Shown: positions 1 to 6,631, counted from the stretch's first letter. The stretch is 8,893 bases of DNA from Caulobacteraceae bacterium (GCA_947456005.1 CANGRP010000098.1:1-8893), one strand, 5' to 3'. A program made the numbers and translations. Notes: generated by a model not told the origin, from the letters alone.

Positions 1-9
1 GTCTCGGCT

Positions 10-107
10 GACCCCCTCCGGCCCGCTACGCGGTCCAACTCCCCCTGGGGGGAGGAATGAGAGCGCCAATTGCCTCCCGCGGGGGGCGAGCTACCGGTGA
101 GGGGGGC
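10..107. repeat. Hairpin-rich intergenic repeat-like element (REP-like)
   Basis: This non-coding stretch lies downstream of the SDR gene and is a chain of short GC-rich inverted repeats. GGCCCGC at 20-26 faces GCGGTCC at 30-36 with one mismatch. CTCCCC at 39-44 faces GGGGAG at 49-54 across a 4-base loop. GCCTCCC near 72-78 faces a G-rich arm near 80-87. An outer pair, CCCCCTC near 12-18 and GAGGGGG near 99-106, could close the whole block. This looks like the dispersed palindromic intergenic elements common in GC-rich alphaproteobacteria. It may also help end the minus-strand transcript. The repeat status is inferred, because only one copy is visible. Confidence 0.45.
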
Positions 108-881
108 CTAGCGCGCCGTATAGCCCCCATCCACGACCATCTCCGAGCCAGTCATGAAGCTCGCCTCGTCCGAGGCCAGGAAGACGATGGCGTTGGCGAT
201 CTCGGCGGGTTCGGCCAGGCGGCCGAGGGCGTGCTGGAGGACCAGGGTCTCGCGGACCTCGTTGCCGTTCTCCACCTCGCGGAGGATGTTGTGGACCAGG
301 GGCGTCTCCACATAGCCGGGGTGGACCGAGTTCACCCGGATGCCGAGGGGCGCCCATTCCAGGGCTGCGGCCTTGGTGAGCATCAGCACCGCCCCCTTGG
401 AGGCGCAGTAGGCCGCCGCCCCCGGGGTCGCGATCTTGCCCATGATCGAGGAGATGTTGATCACCGAGCCGCCCCGGCCGCCCTTCAGAATCAGCGGTCC
501 GGCGAAACGATGGCCGTAGAAGACCCCGTCCAGGTTGACCGACAGGGTCCTTCGCCAGTTCTCGAGGCTGTGGCTCATCAGTTCGTTGCCGACAGTGGTC
601 ATGCCCGCATTGTTCACCAGGATGTCGAGCCGGCCGAAGGCGGCCTCCACCTCCTCGACCACCCGCTCCCAGTCCTCCGGCAGGGTGACGTCGTGGGCGA
701 AGGCCTTCGCCCTGCCGCCCGCCGCCGCGATGGAGTCCACCACGGCGTGGGCCGCCTCGGGCGACAAGTCCGTCACCGCCACGGCGGCGCCTTCCTTCGC
801 CAGGGCCCGGCAGGCCGCCGCGCCTATGCCCGAGCCGCCGCCGGTGACCAGGGCGACCCGTCCGTCCAGTCGCCCGCTCAC
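108..881 (-). CDS. SDR family NAD(P)-dependent oxidoreductase
   Basis: A 257-residue classical short-chain dehydrogenase/reductase, of normal family length. The Rossmann glycine motif TGGGSGIG is at residues 13-20. An acidic residue after the second strand (VTD, D38) suggests NAD rather than NADP. NNAG is at 90-93. The catalytic set appears complete: N116, S145, Y158 and K162, in the motif YCASK. The C-terminus GxxMVVDGGYTA is also typical. It should oxidise an alcohol or reduce a ketone in the cytoplasm, but the substrate cannot be read from the sequence. Hydroxysteroid, 3-oxoacyl and sugar-alcohol enzymes share these motifs. The start is GTG. It overlaps the upstream gene's stop by 4 bases (GTGA), and a G-rich stretch ahead can serve as ribosome binding site, so the two genes are probably coupled and may act on related compounds. 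Confidence 0.9.
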   Translation of the reverse strand: MSGRLDGRVALVTGGGSGIGAAACRALAKEGAAVAVTDLSPEAAHAVVDSIAAAGGRAKAFAHDVTLPEDWERVVEEVEAAFGRLDILVNNAGMTTVGNELMSHSLENWRRTLSVNLDGVFYGHRFAGPLILKGGRGGSVINISSIMGKIATPGAAAYCASKGAVLMLTKAAALEWAPLGIRVNSVHPGYVETPLVHNILREVENGNEVRETLVLQHALGRLAEPAEIANAIVFLASDEASFMTGSEMVVDGGYTAR

Positions 882-1858
882 GCCGTCACCCCCGCGGCGC
901 GGAGCGCCGTCATCCGGTCGATGGCCGCCTCTGCGCCCGAGACCAGGCGGGCGACGATCTCGGCCGCCGGCAGGACCTCGTGCACCCCGCCCGCCGACTG
1001 GCCCATGGCGAAGCAGGAGCTGTCCGGGTTCAGGCCCTCGATCTGGCCGCCGATGCCGCCCATGACCCCGGCCTGGCTGGAGAGCATGGCCTGCATGGGG
1101 AAGGGCTGGATGTCCGCCGGACGGCTCTCCCAGTCGTCGACATAGGGGTTCTTGCGCACCCGCATCGGCTTGCCCGAATAGCAGCGGGTCCGGATGGTGT
1201 CCTCGTCGGAGGACTCCACGATGGTCTGGCGGTAGAGGTCGCCGGCGTGGGCCTCGGGCGAGGCGATGAACCGGGTGCCGACCCAGACGCCCACCGCGCC
1301 AAGGCTCAGCACGGCGGCCAGGCCCCGGCCGTCATAGATGCCGCCGGCGCCGACCACGGGGATCTTCACCGCCTCCACCGCCTGGGCGATCAGGGGCAGG
1401 CCGCCGACCAGGCCGGTGTGCCCGCCGCCCTCGCCGCCCTGGCAGATGACGGCGTCGCAGCCGGCCTGCTCGGCCTTCACCGCGTGCTTCACGGCCCCGC
1501 AGACGACCATGACCTTCAGGCCCGCCTTCTTGAGCTTCTCCATGATCGGCATGGGCACGCCCAGGCCGGCGACAAAGGACGAGGCGCCCTCCTCGATGAT
1601 CACGTCCACGGCGGCGGTCAGGCTTTCCGGCGAGGCCGCCAGCAGGTCGACGCCGAAAGGCCCGTCCGTGAGGCTGCGCACCTTCCGCATCTGGGCCCGG
1701 ATGAAGTCCGGACCCTGCCCGGCCATGCCGAGGACGCCGTAGCCCCCCGCGTTGGTCACTGCGGCGGCGAGCTCGGCGTAGGAGACCCCGCCCATGCCGG
1801 CCAGCATGACGGGGTGCTTCACCCCCAAAAGGTCACAAAGCTTGGTATGCAGGGTCAT
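878..1858 (-). CDS. Nitronate monooxygenase-like FMN protein (2-nitropropane dioxygenase family)
   Basis: A 326-residue TIM-barrel flavoprotein of the nitronate monooxygenase/FabK-like family. An N-terminal HPVMLAGMGGVS segment (15-26) gives the first FMN contact. QGGEGGGHTG at 140-149 holds the conserved histidine H147. GAGGIYDGRGLAA at 170-182 and GTRF at 194-197 form the phosphate-binding part. GQSAGGVHEVLPA at 286-298 matches the C-terminal flavin-side motif. Family members oxidise alkyl nitronates, while close relatives (FabK) reduce enoyl-ACP. Which reaction applies here is not settled by the motifs. The gene starts at ATG 1858 with a strong GGGAGG ribosome binding site 5 bases upstream and overlaps the SDR start by 4 bases, forming a two-gene redox unit. 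It follows hslO after 69 bases and might be co-transcribed with it. Confidence 0.88.
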   Translation of the reverse strand: MTLHTKLCDLLGVKHPVMLAGMGGVSYAELAAAVTNAGGYGVLGMAGQGPDFIRAQMRKVRSLTDGPFGVDLLAASPESLTAAVDVIIEEGASSFVAGLGVPMPIMEKLKKAGLKVMVVCGAVKHAVKAEQAGCDAVICQGGEGGGHTGLVGGLPLIAQAVEAVKIPVVGAGGIYDGRGLAAVLSLGAVGVWVGTRFIASPEAHAGDLYRQTIVESSDEDTIRTRCYSGKPMRVRKNPYVDDWESRPADIQPFPMQAMLSSQAGVMGGIGGQIEGLNPDSSCFAMGQSAGGVHEVLPAAEIVARLVSGAEAAIDRMTALRAAGVTA

Positions 1859-1863
1859 GGCGT

Positions 1864-1883
1864 CCTCCCGTGTCGTTGGGAGG
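1864..1883 (-). promoter_or_regulatory. Ribosome binding site of the nitronate monooxygenase gene inside a small hairpin
   Basis: On the minus strand the Shine-Dalgarno sequence GGGAGG (1869-1864) is preceded by its exact complement CCTCCC (1883-1878), with an 8-base loop between them. Folded in mRNA, the 6-bp stem would bury the ribosome binding site. The complementarity is seen directly. Regulation by it is inference, and the stem may simply be opened by ribosomes. Confidence 0.35.
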
Positions 1884-1889
1884 CAGCAT

Positions 1890-1907
1890 GGCGCCGAACC
1901 CGGCGCC
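1890..1907 (-). terminator. GC hairpin between hslO and the nitronate monooxygenase gene, possible weak terminator
   Basis: A perfect 7-bp inverted repeat, GGCGCCG at 1890-1896 and CGGCGCC at 1901-1907, encloses a 4-base loop. A third GGCGCC at 1916-1921 can form a competing stem. It sits 20 bases past the hslO stop. No U-rich tail follows on the minus strand, so it is not a textbook intrinsic terminator and may only attenuate transcription or stabilise the upstream mRNA's 3' end. Confidence 0.3.
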
Positions 1908-1927
1908 TGGGAACCGGCGCCCCAGCG

Positions 1928-2851
1928 TCAGCCTGCTTGGCTGTCCAGGTCCGACGGCAGGGCCTCGTAGACGCGGGAGCAGAACTCGCAGGACACCCGG
2001 ATGCGCCCGTCAGCCTCGACCATGTCCGCACGCTCCTCGGCGCTGAACGAGGCCAGGAGGCCCAGGATCCGCTCCTGCGAGCAGCGGCAGGCGGCCTTCA
2101 GGGTCTGGGGCTCGAAGACCCGCACGCCGTCCTCATGGAACAGCCGGAACAGGAGCTCGCCGGCCGGCAGGAGGGGGTCGATCAGCTCGTCCTCGCCGAG
2201 GGTCTCAAAGAGGGCCTCGGTGCGCCGCCAGGGCTCCTCGGTGGAGCCGCGCGCGTCATCCCCGGCGATGTTCTGGATCAGCACCCCGCCGGCCCGCCAG
2301 CGGGGGCCGCCGCCGGAATCCGCCTGCCCTACCGCCAGTCGGATGCGGGTGGGCGTCTGCTCGGACTGGGCGAAATACTGCTCGGCGCAGAGGGCCAGGG
2401 TCTCACCCTCGATGGCCGTCACGCCCTGGTAGCGGTCCATGTCCGGACCCTGGTCCACGGTCATCATGAAGAGGCCGTCGCCCAGCAAGGTGCGCGCGCC
2501 CGGGCGCTGGAAGCCGGCGGCCAGGGCGGCGATCTCGTCGGGGTCGAAGCGGCAGTAGCCCCGCAGCGACCCGGCCGTGTCATAGTCGCAGACCACGTAG
2601 CGGACCGGGCCGTTCCCCTGGGCCTGGACGATCAGCCGGCCCTCGAACTTGAGGTTGGAGCCCACCAGGGCCGCCAGGGCGCAGGTCTCACCCAAGAGAT
2701 TGGCCACCGGATCGGGATAGGCGTGGGCCGACAGGATCTCGTCCACCGCGGGCCCCAGGCGCACCAGCCGCCCGCGCACGGCCTCGCCCTCGATCTGGAA
2801 GGGGAAGACCCGGTCGTCGTCGACCGCTTCCAGGGAGACCGGGCGGCTCAT
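1928..2851 (-). CDS. hslO: Hsp33-family redox-regulated molecular chaperone
   Basis: A 307-residue Hsp33, slightly longer than the E. coli protein. The C-terminal zinc-binding redox switch is intact, with CRC at residues 255-257 and CEFC at 288-291, giving the family pattern CxC...CxxC. In the reduced state these cysteines hold zinc and the chaperone is idle. Oxidation plus unfolding stress releases zinc and activates holdase function in the cytoplasm. I chose the start at 2851 because its ATG overlaps the argF stop as ATGA and begins MSRPVSLE. An in-frame ATG six codons upstream (2869) lies inside argF and has no ribosome binding site. The gene is the last of argD-argF-hslO, an arrangement seen in other alphaproteobacteria. 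Its expression is therefore probably tied to the arginine operon. Confidence 0.93.
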   Translation of the reverse strand: MSRPVSLEAVDDDRVFPFQIEGEAVRGRLVRLGPAVDEILSAHAYPDPVANLLGETCALAALVGSNLKFEGRLIVQAQGNGPVRYVVCDYDTAGSLRGYCRFDPDEIAALAAGFQRPGARTLLGDGLFMMTVDQGPDMDRYQGVTAIEGETLALCAEQYFAQSEQTPTRIRLAVGQADSGGGPRWRAGGVLIQNIAGDDARGSTEEPWRRTEALFETLGEDELIDPLLPAGELLFRLFHEDGVRVFEPQTLKAACRCSQERILGLLASFSAEERADMVEADGRIRVSCEFCSRVYEALPSDLDSQAG

Positions 2852-3804
2852 ATCGCCCCGAAGCACCATGCCAGGATCGACTTCTGGGCATGAATCCGGT
2901 TCTCGGCCTCTTCCCAGATCAGCGACCGGGGTCCGTCGATCACCGCGGACGTAACCTCCTCCTCACGGTGGGCCGGCAGGCAGTGCAGGAAGACGGCGTC
3001 CCGGTGCGCCAGGCCCATCAGGGCCTCGTCCACCTGAAAGGGCGCCAGGGCCGCCAGGCGCTCGGCCTTGTCGGTGTCCCCCATGGAGACCCAGGTGTCG
3101 GTGATGACGCAGTCGGCGCCGGCGACGGCCTCGCGCGGGTCGCGGGTGACCGACACCTGGCCCTGCCGGGAGGCCGCCCGCGCCAGGTCCGCCGGGTCCG
3201 GCGAATAGGCCTCCGGACAGGCGATGTTCAGGCGGTAGCCCAGCAGGGGGGCGGCGTGGATGAAGCTGGCGCAGACATTGTTGCCGTCGCCCACCCAGGC
3301 CAGGGTCTGGCCCCTCACAGGGCCTCGATGGGCCTCGAAGGTCATCAGGTCGGCCAGGATCTGACAGGGATGGCCGGTGTCCGAGAGGCCGTTGATCACC
3401 GGCACGGCGCAGTTGGCCGCCAGGTCCTGGAGGTCGGCATGACGGTTCGACCGCAGCATGACGGCGTCCACCATGCGCGACAGCACCCGCGCCGTGTCGG
3501 CGATGGTCTCGCCCCGGCCCAGCTGCATGTCGGACGCCGTCGAGATGATGACGTCGCCGCCCAGCTGGCGCATGGCCGCATCGAAGGAGAAGCGCGTCCG
3601 GGTGGAGTTCTTCTCGAAGATCATGGCCAGGGTGCGCTCACGTCCCGGGGCGTCGGCGTCGATGCGGCCCTGGGTCCAGCCGGCGCGGGCGGCCTTGCGG
3701 ACCGCCGCGTCGTCGAGGATCCGGCGCAGGGTCGTCGCCTCCAGGGACCAGAGGTCCAGGAAGTGACGCACGGCCGGGTTCACGTCGTCTTCAGGGGAAG
3801 ACAT
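2848..3804 (-). CDS. argF: Ornithine carbamoyltransferase
   Basis: A 318-residue enzyme joining carbamoyl phosphate to ornithine to make citrulline in cytoplasmic arginine biosynthesis. All signature motifs are visible: the carbamoyl-phosphate loop STRTR at residues 67-71, HPCQ at 145-148, the ornithine-binding VSMGD at 239-243, and the catalytic cysteine in HCLP at 274-277. VSMG and HCLP separate it from aspartate carbamoyltransferase. Length is normal for the family. The ATG at 3804 follows the argD stop by 7 bases, with a GAGG ribosome binding site that overlaps that stop. Its own stop overlaps the hslO start. The packing implies one transcript argD-argF-hslO. An arginine catabolic role (reverse reaction, arcB) is unlikely, because no arginine deiminase or carbamate kinase is nearby and the partner is argD. 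Confidence 0.97.
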   Translation of the reverse strand: MSSPEDDVNPAVRHFLDLWSLEATTLRRILDDAAVRKAARAGWTQGRIDADAPGRERTLAMIFEKNSTRTRFSFDAAMRQLGGDVIISTASDMQLGRGETIADTARVLSRMVDAVMLRSNRHADLQDLAANCAVPVINGLSDTGHPCQILADLMTFEAHRGPVRGQTLAWVGDGNNVCASFIHAAPLLGYRLNIACPEAYSPDPADLARAASRQGQVSVTRDPREAVAGADCVITDTWVSMGDTDKAERLAALAPFQVDEALMGLAHRDAVFLHCLPAHREEEVTSAVIDGPRSLIWEEAENRIHAQKSILAWCFGAI

Positions 3805-3811
3805 GGCCGCC

Positions 3812-5026
3812 TCAGGCGCCGCGGGCGCGGGCGCAGGCCCGGTCGAGCTTCTCCACCACCTCGCGCACCTCGTCGACCGAGATGACCAGGGGTGGCAGGA
3901 GGCGCACGCAGTTGTCGCCGCCGCCGGCGATCAGCAGCTTCTCGTCCCGGGCGTGCTGCATGAACTCGCGGTTTGGCGTCTTCAGCTTCAGGCCGATCAG
4001 CAGGCCCCGGCCGCGGATCTCCTCGACGACGTCGGGATTGCGCGCCTTCAGGCCCTCGAGCTGCTGGGTGAAATAGCCGGACACTTCCGCCACATGGTCC
4101 AGCAGGGCGGGCGAGCTGAGCTCCTCCACCGCTGCGAGGCCGACGGCCATGGCCAGCGGGTTGCCGCCGTATGTGGAGCCATGCGAGCCCGGGGTCATGC
4201 CCGAGGCGCCACGGGCGGTGGCGAGGCAGGCCCCGACCGGGAAGCCGCCGCCGAGGGCCTTGGCCACGGCCATGATGTCGGGCGCGATCCCGGCCCACTC
4301 GTGGGCGAACAGCTTGCCGGTCCGCGAGAAGCCGCACTGGACCTCGTCGAGGATCAGCAGGACGCCGTACTGGTCGCACAGGGCGCGAAGCTCCCGCAGG
4401 CAGGAGTCGGGAACCGCCCGGGCCCCGCCCTCGCCCTGCACGGGCTCCAGGATGACCGCCGCGGTGGTCGGCGAGGCGATCGCCGCCTTCAGGGCCTCGT
4501 GGTCGCCGAACTTCAGCTGGATGAAACCGGGCATGCGGGGCCCGAAGCCCTCCAGGTAGCTGGCGTTGCCCGAGGCGTTCACCGCGGCCAGGGTCCGGCC
4601 ATGGAAGGAGCCGTCAAAGCCAATGATGTCGATCCGCTCTTCCTGGCCCCGGGCCCAGTGGAACTTGCGGGCCGTCTTGATGGCGCACTCGATGGCCTCG
4701 GTCCCGGAGTTCGTGAAGAAGACCACGTCGGCGAAGGTGGCGTCGGTCAGGGCCGAGGCCAGCTTCACCTGCTCGGGGATCGTGAAGATGTTGGAGACAT
4801 GCCAGAGCTTGTCGGCCTGGGCCTTGAGGGCGGCGATGAGCTTGGGGTGAGAGTGGCCCAGGGCGTTCACGGCGATGCCGGCCAGGGCGTCCAGGTAGGC
4901 TTCGCCGTCCGCAGTGAACAGACGCACGCCCTCGCCTCGCTCGAACGCCAGGGGCGTGCGGCTGTACACGCCCATCAGGTGGTCGGCGGGAACGTTGAGG
5001 CCCTCGGGCTGCGTCTTCTGGGTCAC
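3812..5026 (-). CDS. argD: Acetylornithine aminotransferase (class III, PLP-dependent)
   Basis: A 404-residue class III aminotransferase that makes N-acetylornithine from the semialdehyde with glutamate as amino donor. Such enzymes often also serve as succinyldiaminopimelate aminotransferase in lysine synthesis. Visible features are NSGTEA at residues 106-111 (PLP phosphate site), FHGRT at 141-145, EPVQGEGG at 194-201, the cofactor aspartate D227 in LILDEVQ, and the Schiff-base lysine K256 in AVAKALGGG. SHGSTYGGNPLA at 281-292 is also characteristic. The start is GTG at 5026, preceded by a clear GGAGGG ribosome binding site 9 bases upstream. An internal ATG at residue 18 is a less likely alternative. 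It is the first gene of argD-argF-hslO, so the promoter for the unit should lie in the 103 bases upstream. Confidence 0.95.
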   Translation of the reverse strand: MTQKTQPEGLNVPADHLMGVYSRTPLAFERGEGVRLFTADGEAYLDALAGIAVNALGHSHPKLIAALKAQADKLWHVSNIFTIPEQVKLASALTDATFADVVFFTNSGTEAIECAIKTARKFHWARGQEERIDIIGFDGSFHGRTLAAVNASGNASYLEGFGPRMPGFIQLKFGDHEALKAAIASPTTAAVILEPVQGEGGARAVPDSCLRELRALCDQYGVLLILDEVQCGFSRTGKLFAHEWAGIAPDIMAVAKALGGGFPVGACLATARGASGMTPGSHGSTYGGNPLAMAVGLAAVEELSSPALLDHVAEVSGYFTQQLEGLKARNPDVVEEIRGRGLLIGLKLKTPNREFMQHARDEKLLIAGGGDNCVRLLPPLVISVDEVREVVEKLDRACARARGA

Positions 5027-5041
5027 GAGCAGGAACCCTCC

Positions 5042-5076
5042 AAAACGTAACGTCCCCGCCGCGGGGCGACGGGGAC
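5042..5076 (-). terminator. Hairpin with U-rich tail ahead of argD (terminator or attenuator candidate)
   Basis: On the minus strand GTCCCCG (5076-5070) pairs perfectly with CGGGGAC (5058-5052) and is followed by GTTACGTTTT (5051-5042), a weak U-rich tract. Inside it, the CCCCG at 5066-5062 (minus strand) can pair instead with CGGGG at 5058-5054, so two stems exclude each other. It ends one base before the argD ribosome binding site. It could terminate the permease transcript, attenuate argD, or both. The pairing is seen directly; the function is inferred. Confidence 0.42.
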
Positions 5077-5089
5077 CGGAAGGGGCCGA

Positions 5090-5118
5090 GTTCTCCGCCG
5101 GACGGGCGGAAATGTCAA
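5090..5118 (-). promoter_or_regulatory. Candidate promoter of the argD-argF-hslO operon
   Basis: A perfect TTGACA box lies on the minus strand at 5118-5113. After 17 bases comes GAGAAC (5095-5090), a poor -10 match. In Caulobacter-type sigma-73 promoters the -35 is TTGAC-like and the -10 is loosely GCTANAWC, which is also only partly met here. Position supports it: it lies in the only gap ahead of a three-gene operon, about 65-90 bases from the argD start. Transcription would begin shortly before the hairpin at 5052-5076. Confidence 0.38.
5094..5110. terminator. Short hairpin just past the permease stop
   Basis: TCCGCC at 5094-5099 and GGCGGA at 5105-5110 form a 6-bp stem with a 5-base loop, 20 bases beyond the permease stop. 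No U-run follows on the minus strand, so it is a weak terminator candidate. It overlaps the spacer of the argD promoter candidate. Confidence 0.22.
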
Positions 5119-5129
5119 TGTTTGCGGGC

Positions 5130-5954
5130 TCAGCTCTTGATCTTGTAGCCGGTGTCGAACATCCAGAGACAGACGCTCGTGAGGGCCACCACCAGGCCCG
5201 CCGTCATCACGGCGCCGGCCAGGACCGAGCCCTCGGCATAGCCCAGGAAGCCGTATCGGAAGCCGTCGATCAGGTAGAAGAACGGATTGAAGTGGCTCAG
5301 GGTCCGGAAGGGCTCCGGCAGGCGCTCGACCAGGTAGAAGGTGCCCGACAGGAAGGTCATGGGCATGATGATGAAGTTGGTCACCACGGCCATGTTGTCG
5401 AACTTCTCGCTCCAGAGCCCGCCCATGATGCCCAGCAGGCCCAGGATGAGGGCCGCGCCCAGTCCGAAATAGAGGATGGCCCAGGGGTGGCTGATCGGCA
5501 GGTGGGAGAAGGGCGCGATGACCGCCGCTGCGACGGCGCCGACCATCACCCCGCGGGTCGCAGCCCCCAGGCCGAAGGCGGCCACATGCTCCAGCGGACT
5601 GAGGGGAGGGGTCAGGAAGTCGCCGATCAGGCCGTTCATCTTCGCCTGCAACAGGGATGAGGACGAGTTGGCGAAGGCGTTATTCAGGATCGCCATCATG
5701 ATCAGGCCTGGCGCGACAAAGGCGCCGTAATCATAGCCATGGACGGGCGGCCGGGCGCCGTGGGCGGCGACCACGAAGACCATCATGTAGAGCAGCGAAG
5801 TGACCACCGGCGCGGCCAGGGTCTGCATGCCCACCTTCCAGAACCGCATGACCTCCCGCCGGTACAGGGTTCGGAAGCCCGCCCAGTTCACGCCGGGATA
5901 GGCCCTCGGCTCAGGCGGCGCCGGCGGCGCAGGAGAAAGGCTGTCTTCGGTCAT
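5130..5954 (-). CDS. ABC-2 type transporter permease (YadH/NodJ-like)
   Basis: A 274-residue inner-membrane protein of the ABC-2 permease family. A proline-rich cytoplasmic N-terminus (residues 8-20) precedes about six hydrophobic segments, near 45-65, 78-98, 122-147, 157-180, 188-208 and 245-266. The conserved late motif runs from FLSGTFYLVERLP (201-213) through FNPFFYLIDGFRYGFLG (222-238), close to the form seen in YadH-type and drug/polysaccharide exporters. It would form the membrane channel of an ABC exporter, but no ATPase gene adjoins it in this window, so the partner must be encoded elsewhere. The substrate is unknown. The ATG at 5954 has only a weak AAGG close upstream. It is divergent from the 6063 gene, and 103 bases separate its stop from argD. 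Confidence 0.9.
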   Translation of the reverse strand: MTEDSLSPAPPAPPEPRAYPGVNWAGFRTLYRREVMRFWKVGMQTLAAPVVTSLLYMMVFVVAAHGARPPVHGYDYGAFVAPGLIMMAILNNAFANSSSSLLQAKMNGLIGDFLTPPLSPLEHVAAFGLGAATRGVMVGAVAAAVIAPFSHLPISHPWAILYFGLGAALILGLLGIMGGLWSEKFDNMAVVTNFIIMPMTFLSGTFYLVERLPEPFRTLSHFNPFFYLIDGFRYGFLGYAEGSVLAGAVMTAGLVVALTSVCLWMFDTGYKIKS

Positions 5955-6062
5955 GGCCTTGATGTGCGCCCGGCCGCCCCGCGAGGCAAGCGGTCTCGTG
6001 GGCCCTTGCTCCGGTCACGGGGCCGTTTAGCCTTGCGGGAAACCCGAAGGAGGCCCTGACCC
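5955..6062. promoter_or_regulatory. Divergent intergenic region with promoters for two genes
   Basis: This 108-base gap separates the leftward permease gene from the rightward AhpD-like gene and must carry at least one promoter for each direction unless either is leaderless. I could not pick a convincing -35/-10 pair on either strand. The clear signal is the plus-strand ribosome binding site AAGGAGG at 6047-6053, 9 bases before ATG 6063. The minus-strand gene has only AAGG two bases before its ATG. Confidence 0.45.
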
Positions 6063-6596
6063 ATGTCCCGACTGCCCCTCACCGAACCCGAGGCCCTGCC
6101 GCCCTACATGAAGGCCATCCATGACGCGACGCCCGAGGAGAACTGGCTGGGCCGCCACTTCGCCCGAGCCTTCGCCCCGGCGGAGGACCTGGTCCAGGCC
6201 TACCAGGGCTTCTACCACCCCTGGCACACCGGCGGGGCGGGCGTCCTGCCGCCCCGGTTGAAGGAGCTGATCCGCCTGCGCATCGCCACCCTGAACGGCT
6301 GTGTCCTGTGCAAGACCGTGCGGATGGCGCCCGAGGTGGTCAGCGAGGAAGAGGCCGCCTCGGGGGTGGACCGGGTCGACGAGTCCGGTTTCAGCCCCCG
6401 CGAGCGCGCCGCCATCCACTTCGCCGAGAAGATGGCCGTGGACCATCACAACATCTCCGACGAGGACGTGGCCAACATGCGTCGCCTGTTCACCGACCAG
6501 GAATTCCTGGAGCTTTCGATGATGGCCGGACAGTACATCGGCTTCGGCCGGGTCCTGGCCCTCCTGCAGCTCGAGGTCGCCGCCTGCCCCATCTGA
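6063..6596 (+). CDS. Carboxymuconolactone decarboxylase/AhpD-like family protein
   Basis: A 177-residue all-helical protein of the AhpD-like superfamily. The core motif KELIRLRIATLNGCVLC (67-83) carries E68, C80 and C83, matching the spacing of the AhpD Glu and CxxC pair (12 residues from Glu to first Cys). The histidine expected four residues after the second Cys is arginine here (R87). A second helical half ends with FTDQEFLELSMMAGQYIGFGR (143-163). AhpD proteins act as thiol-disulfide partners of peroxiredoxin AhpC, while other family members are decarboxylases. No ahpC is nearby, so the role is open: a peroxidase-like or stress function is plausible but unproven. The start is well supported by AAGGAGG 9 bases upstream. 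It is the first plus-strand gene, and gcrA follows after 175 bases. Confidence 0.82.
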   Translation: MSRLPLTEPEALPPYMKAIHDATPEENWLGRHFARAFAPAEDLVQAYQGFYHPWHTGGAGVLPPRLKELIRLRIATLNGCVLCKTVRMAPEVVSEEEAASGVDRVDESGFSPRERAAIHFAEKMAVDHHNISDEDVANMRRLFTDQEFLELSMMAGQYIGFGRVLALLQLEVAACPI

Positions 6597-6622
6597 ACTG
6601 CAGGCGGCCTACATCTGGTTTC

Positions 6623-6631
6623 TGTGGATGG
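6623..6631 (-). promoter_or_regulatory. DnaA-box-like site upstream of gcrA
   Basis: Read on the minus strand this is CCATCCACA, matching seven of nine positions of the DnaA box TTATCCACA, including the full ATCCACA core. It lies about 140 bases ahead of the gcrA start. In Caulobacter DnaA is known to activate gcrA transcription, so the location is sensible. A 10-base perfect palindrome, CGCCATGGCG, lies next to it at 6633-6642. A single 7/9 match is weak evidence alone. Confidence 0.35.

Noticed and set aside
2852..2869. Upstream ATG of hslO adding six residues
   Set aside because: No ribosome binding site precedes it, whereas the ATG at 2851 overlaps the argF stop in the usual coupled manner.
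980..2893. A 637-codon open frame on the plus strand, antisense to the nitronate monooxygenase gene and hslO
   Set aside because: It runs across two well-supported genes on the other strand, has composition skewed to H, G, A and R, and shows no recognisable motif. Long antisense frames are expected in GC-rich DNA.
3803..5050. A 415-codon plus-strand frame antisense to argD
   Set aside because: argD has all its catalytic motifs on the minus strand. This frame mirrors its codon pattern and has no domain signal.
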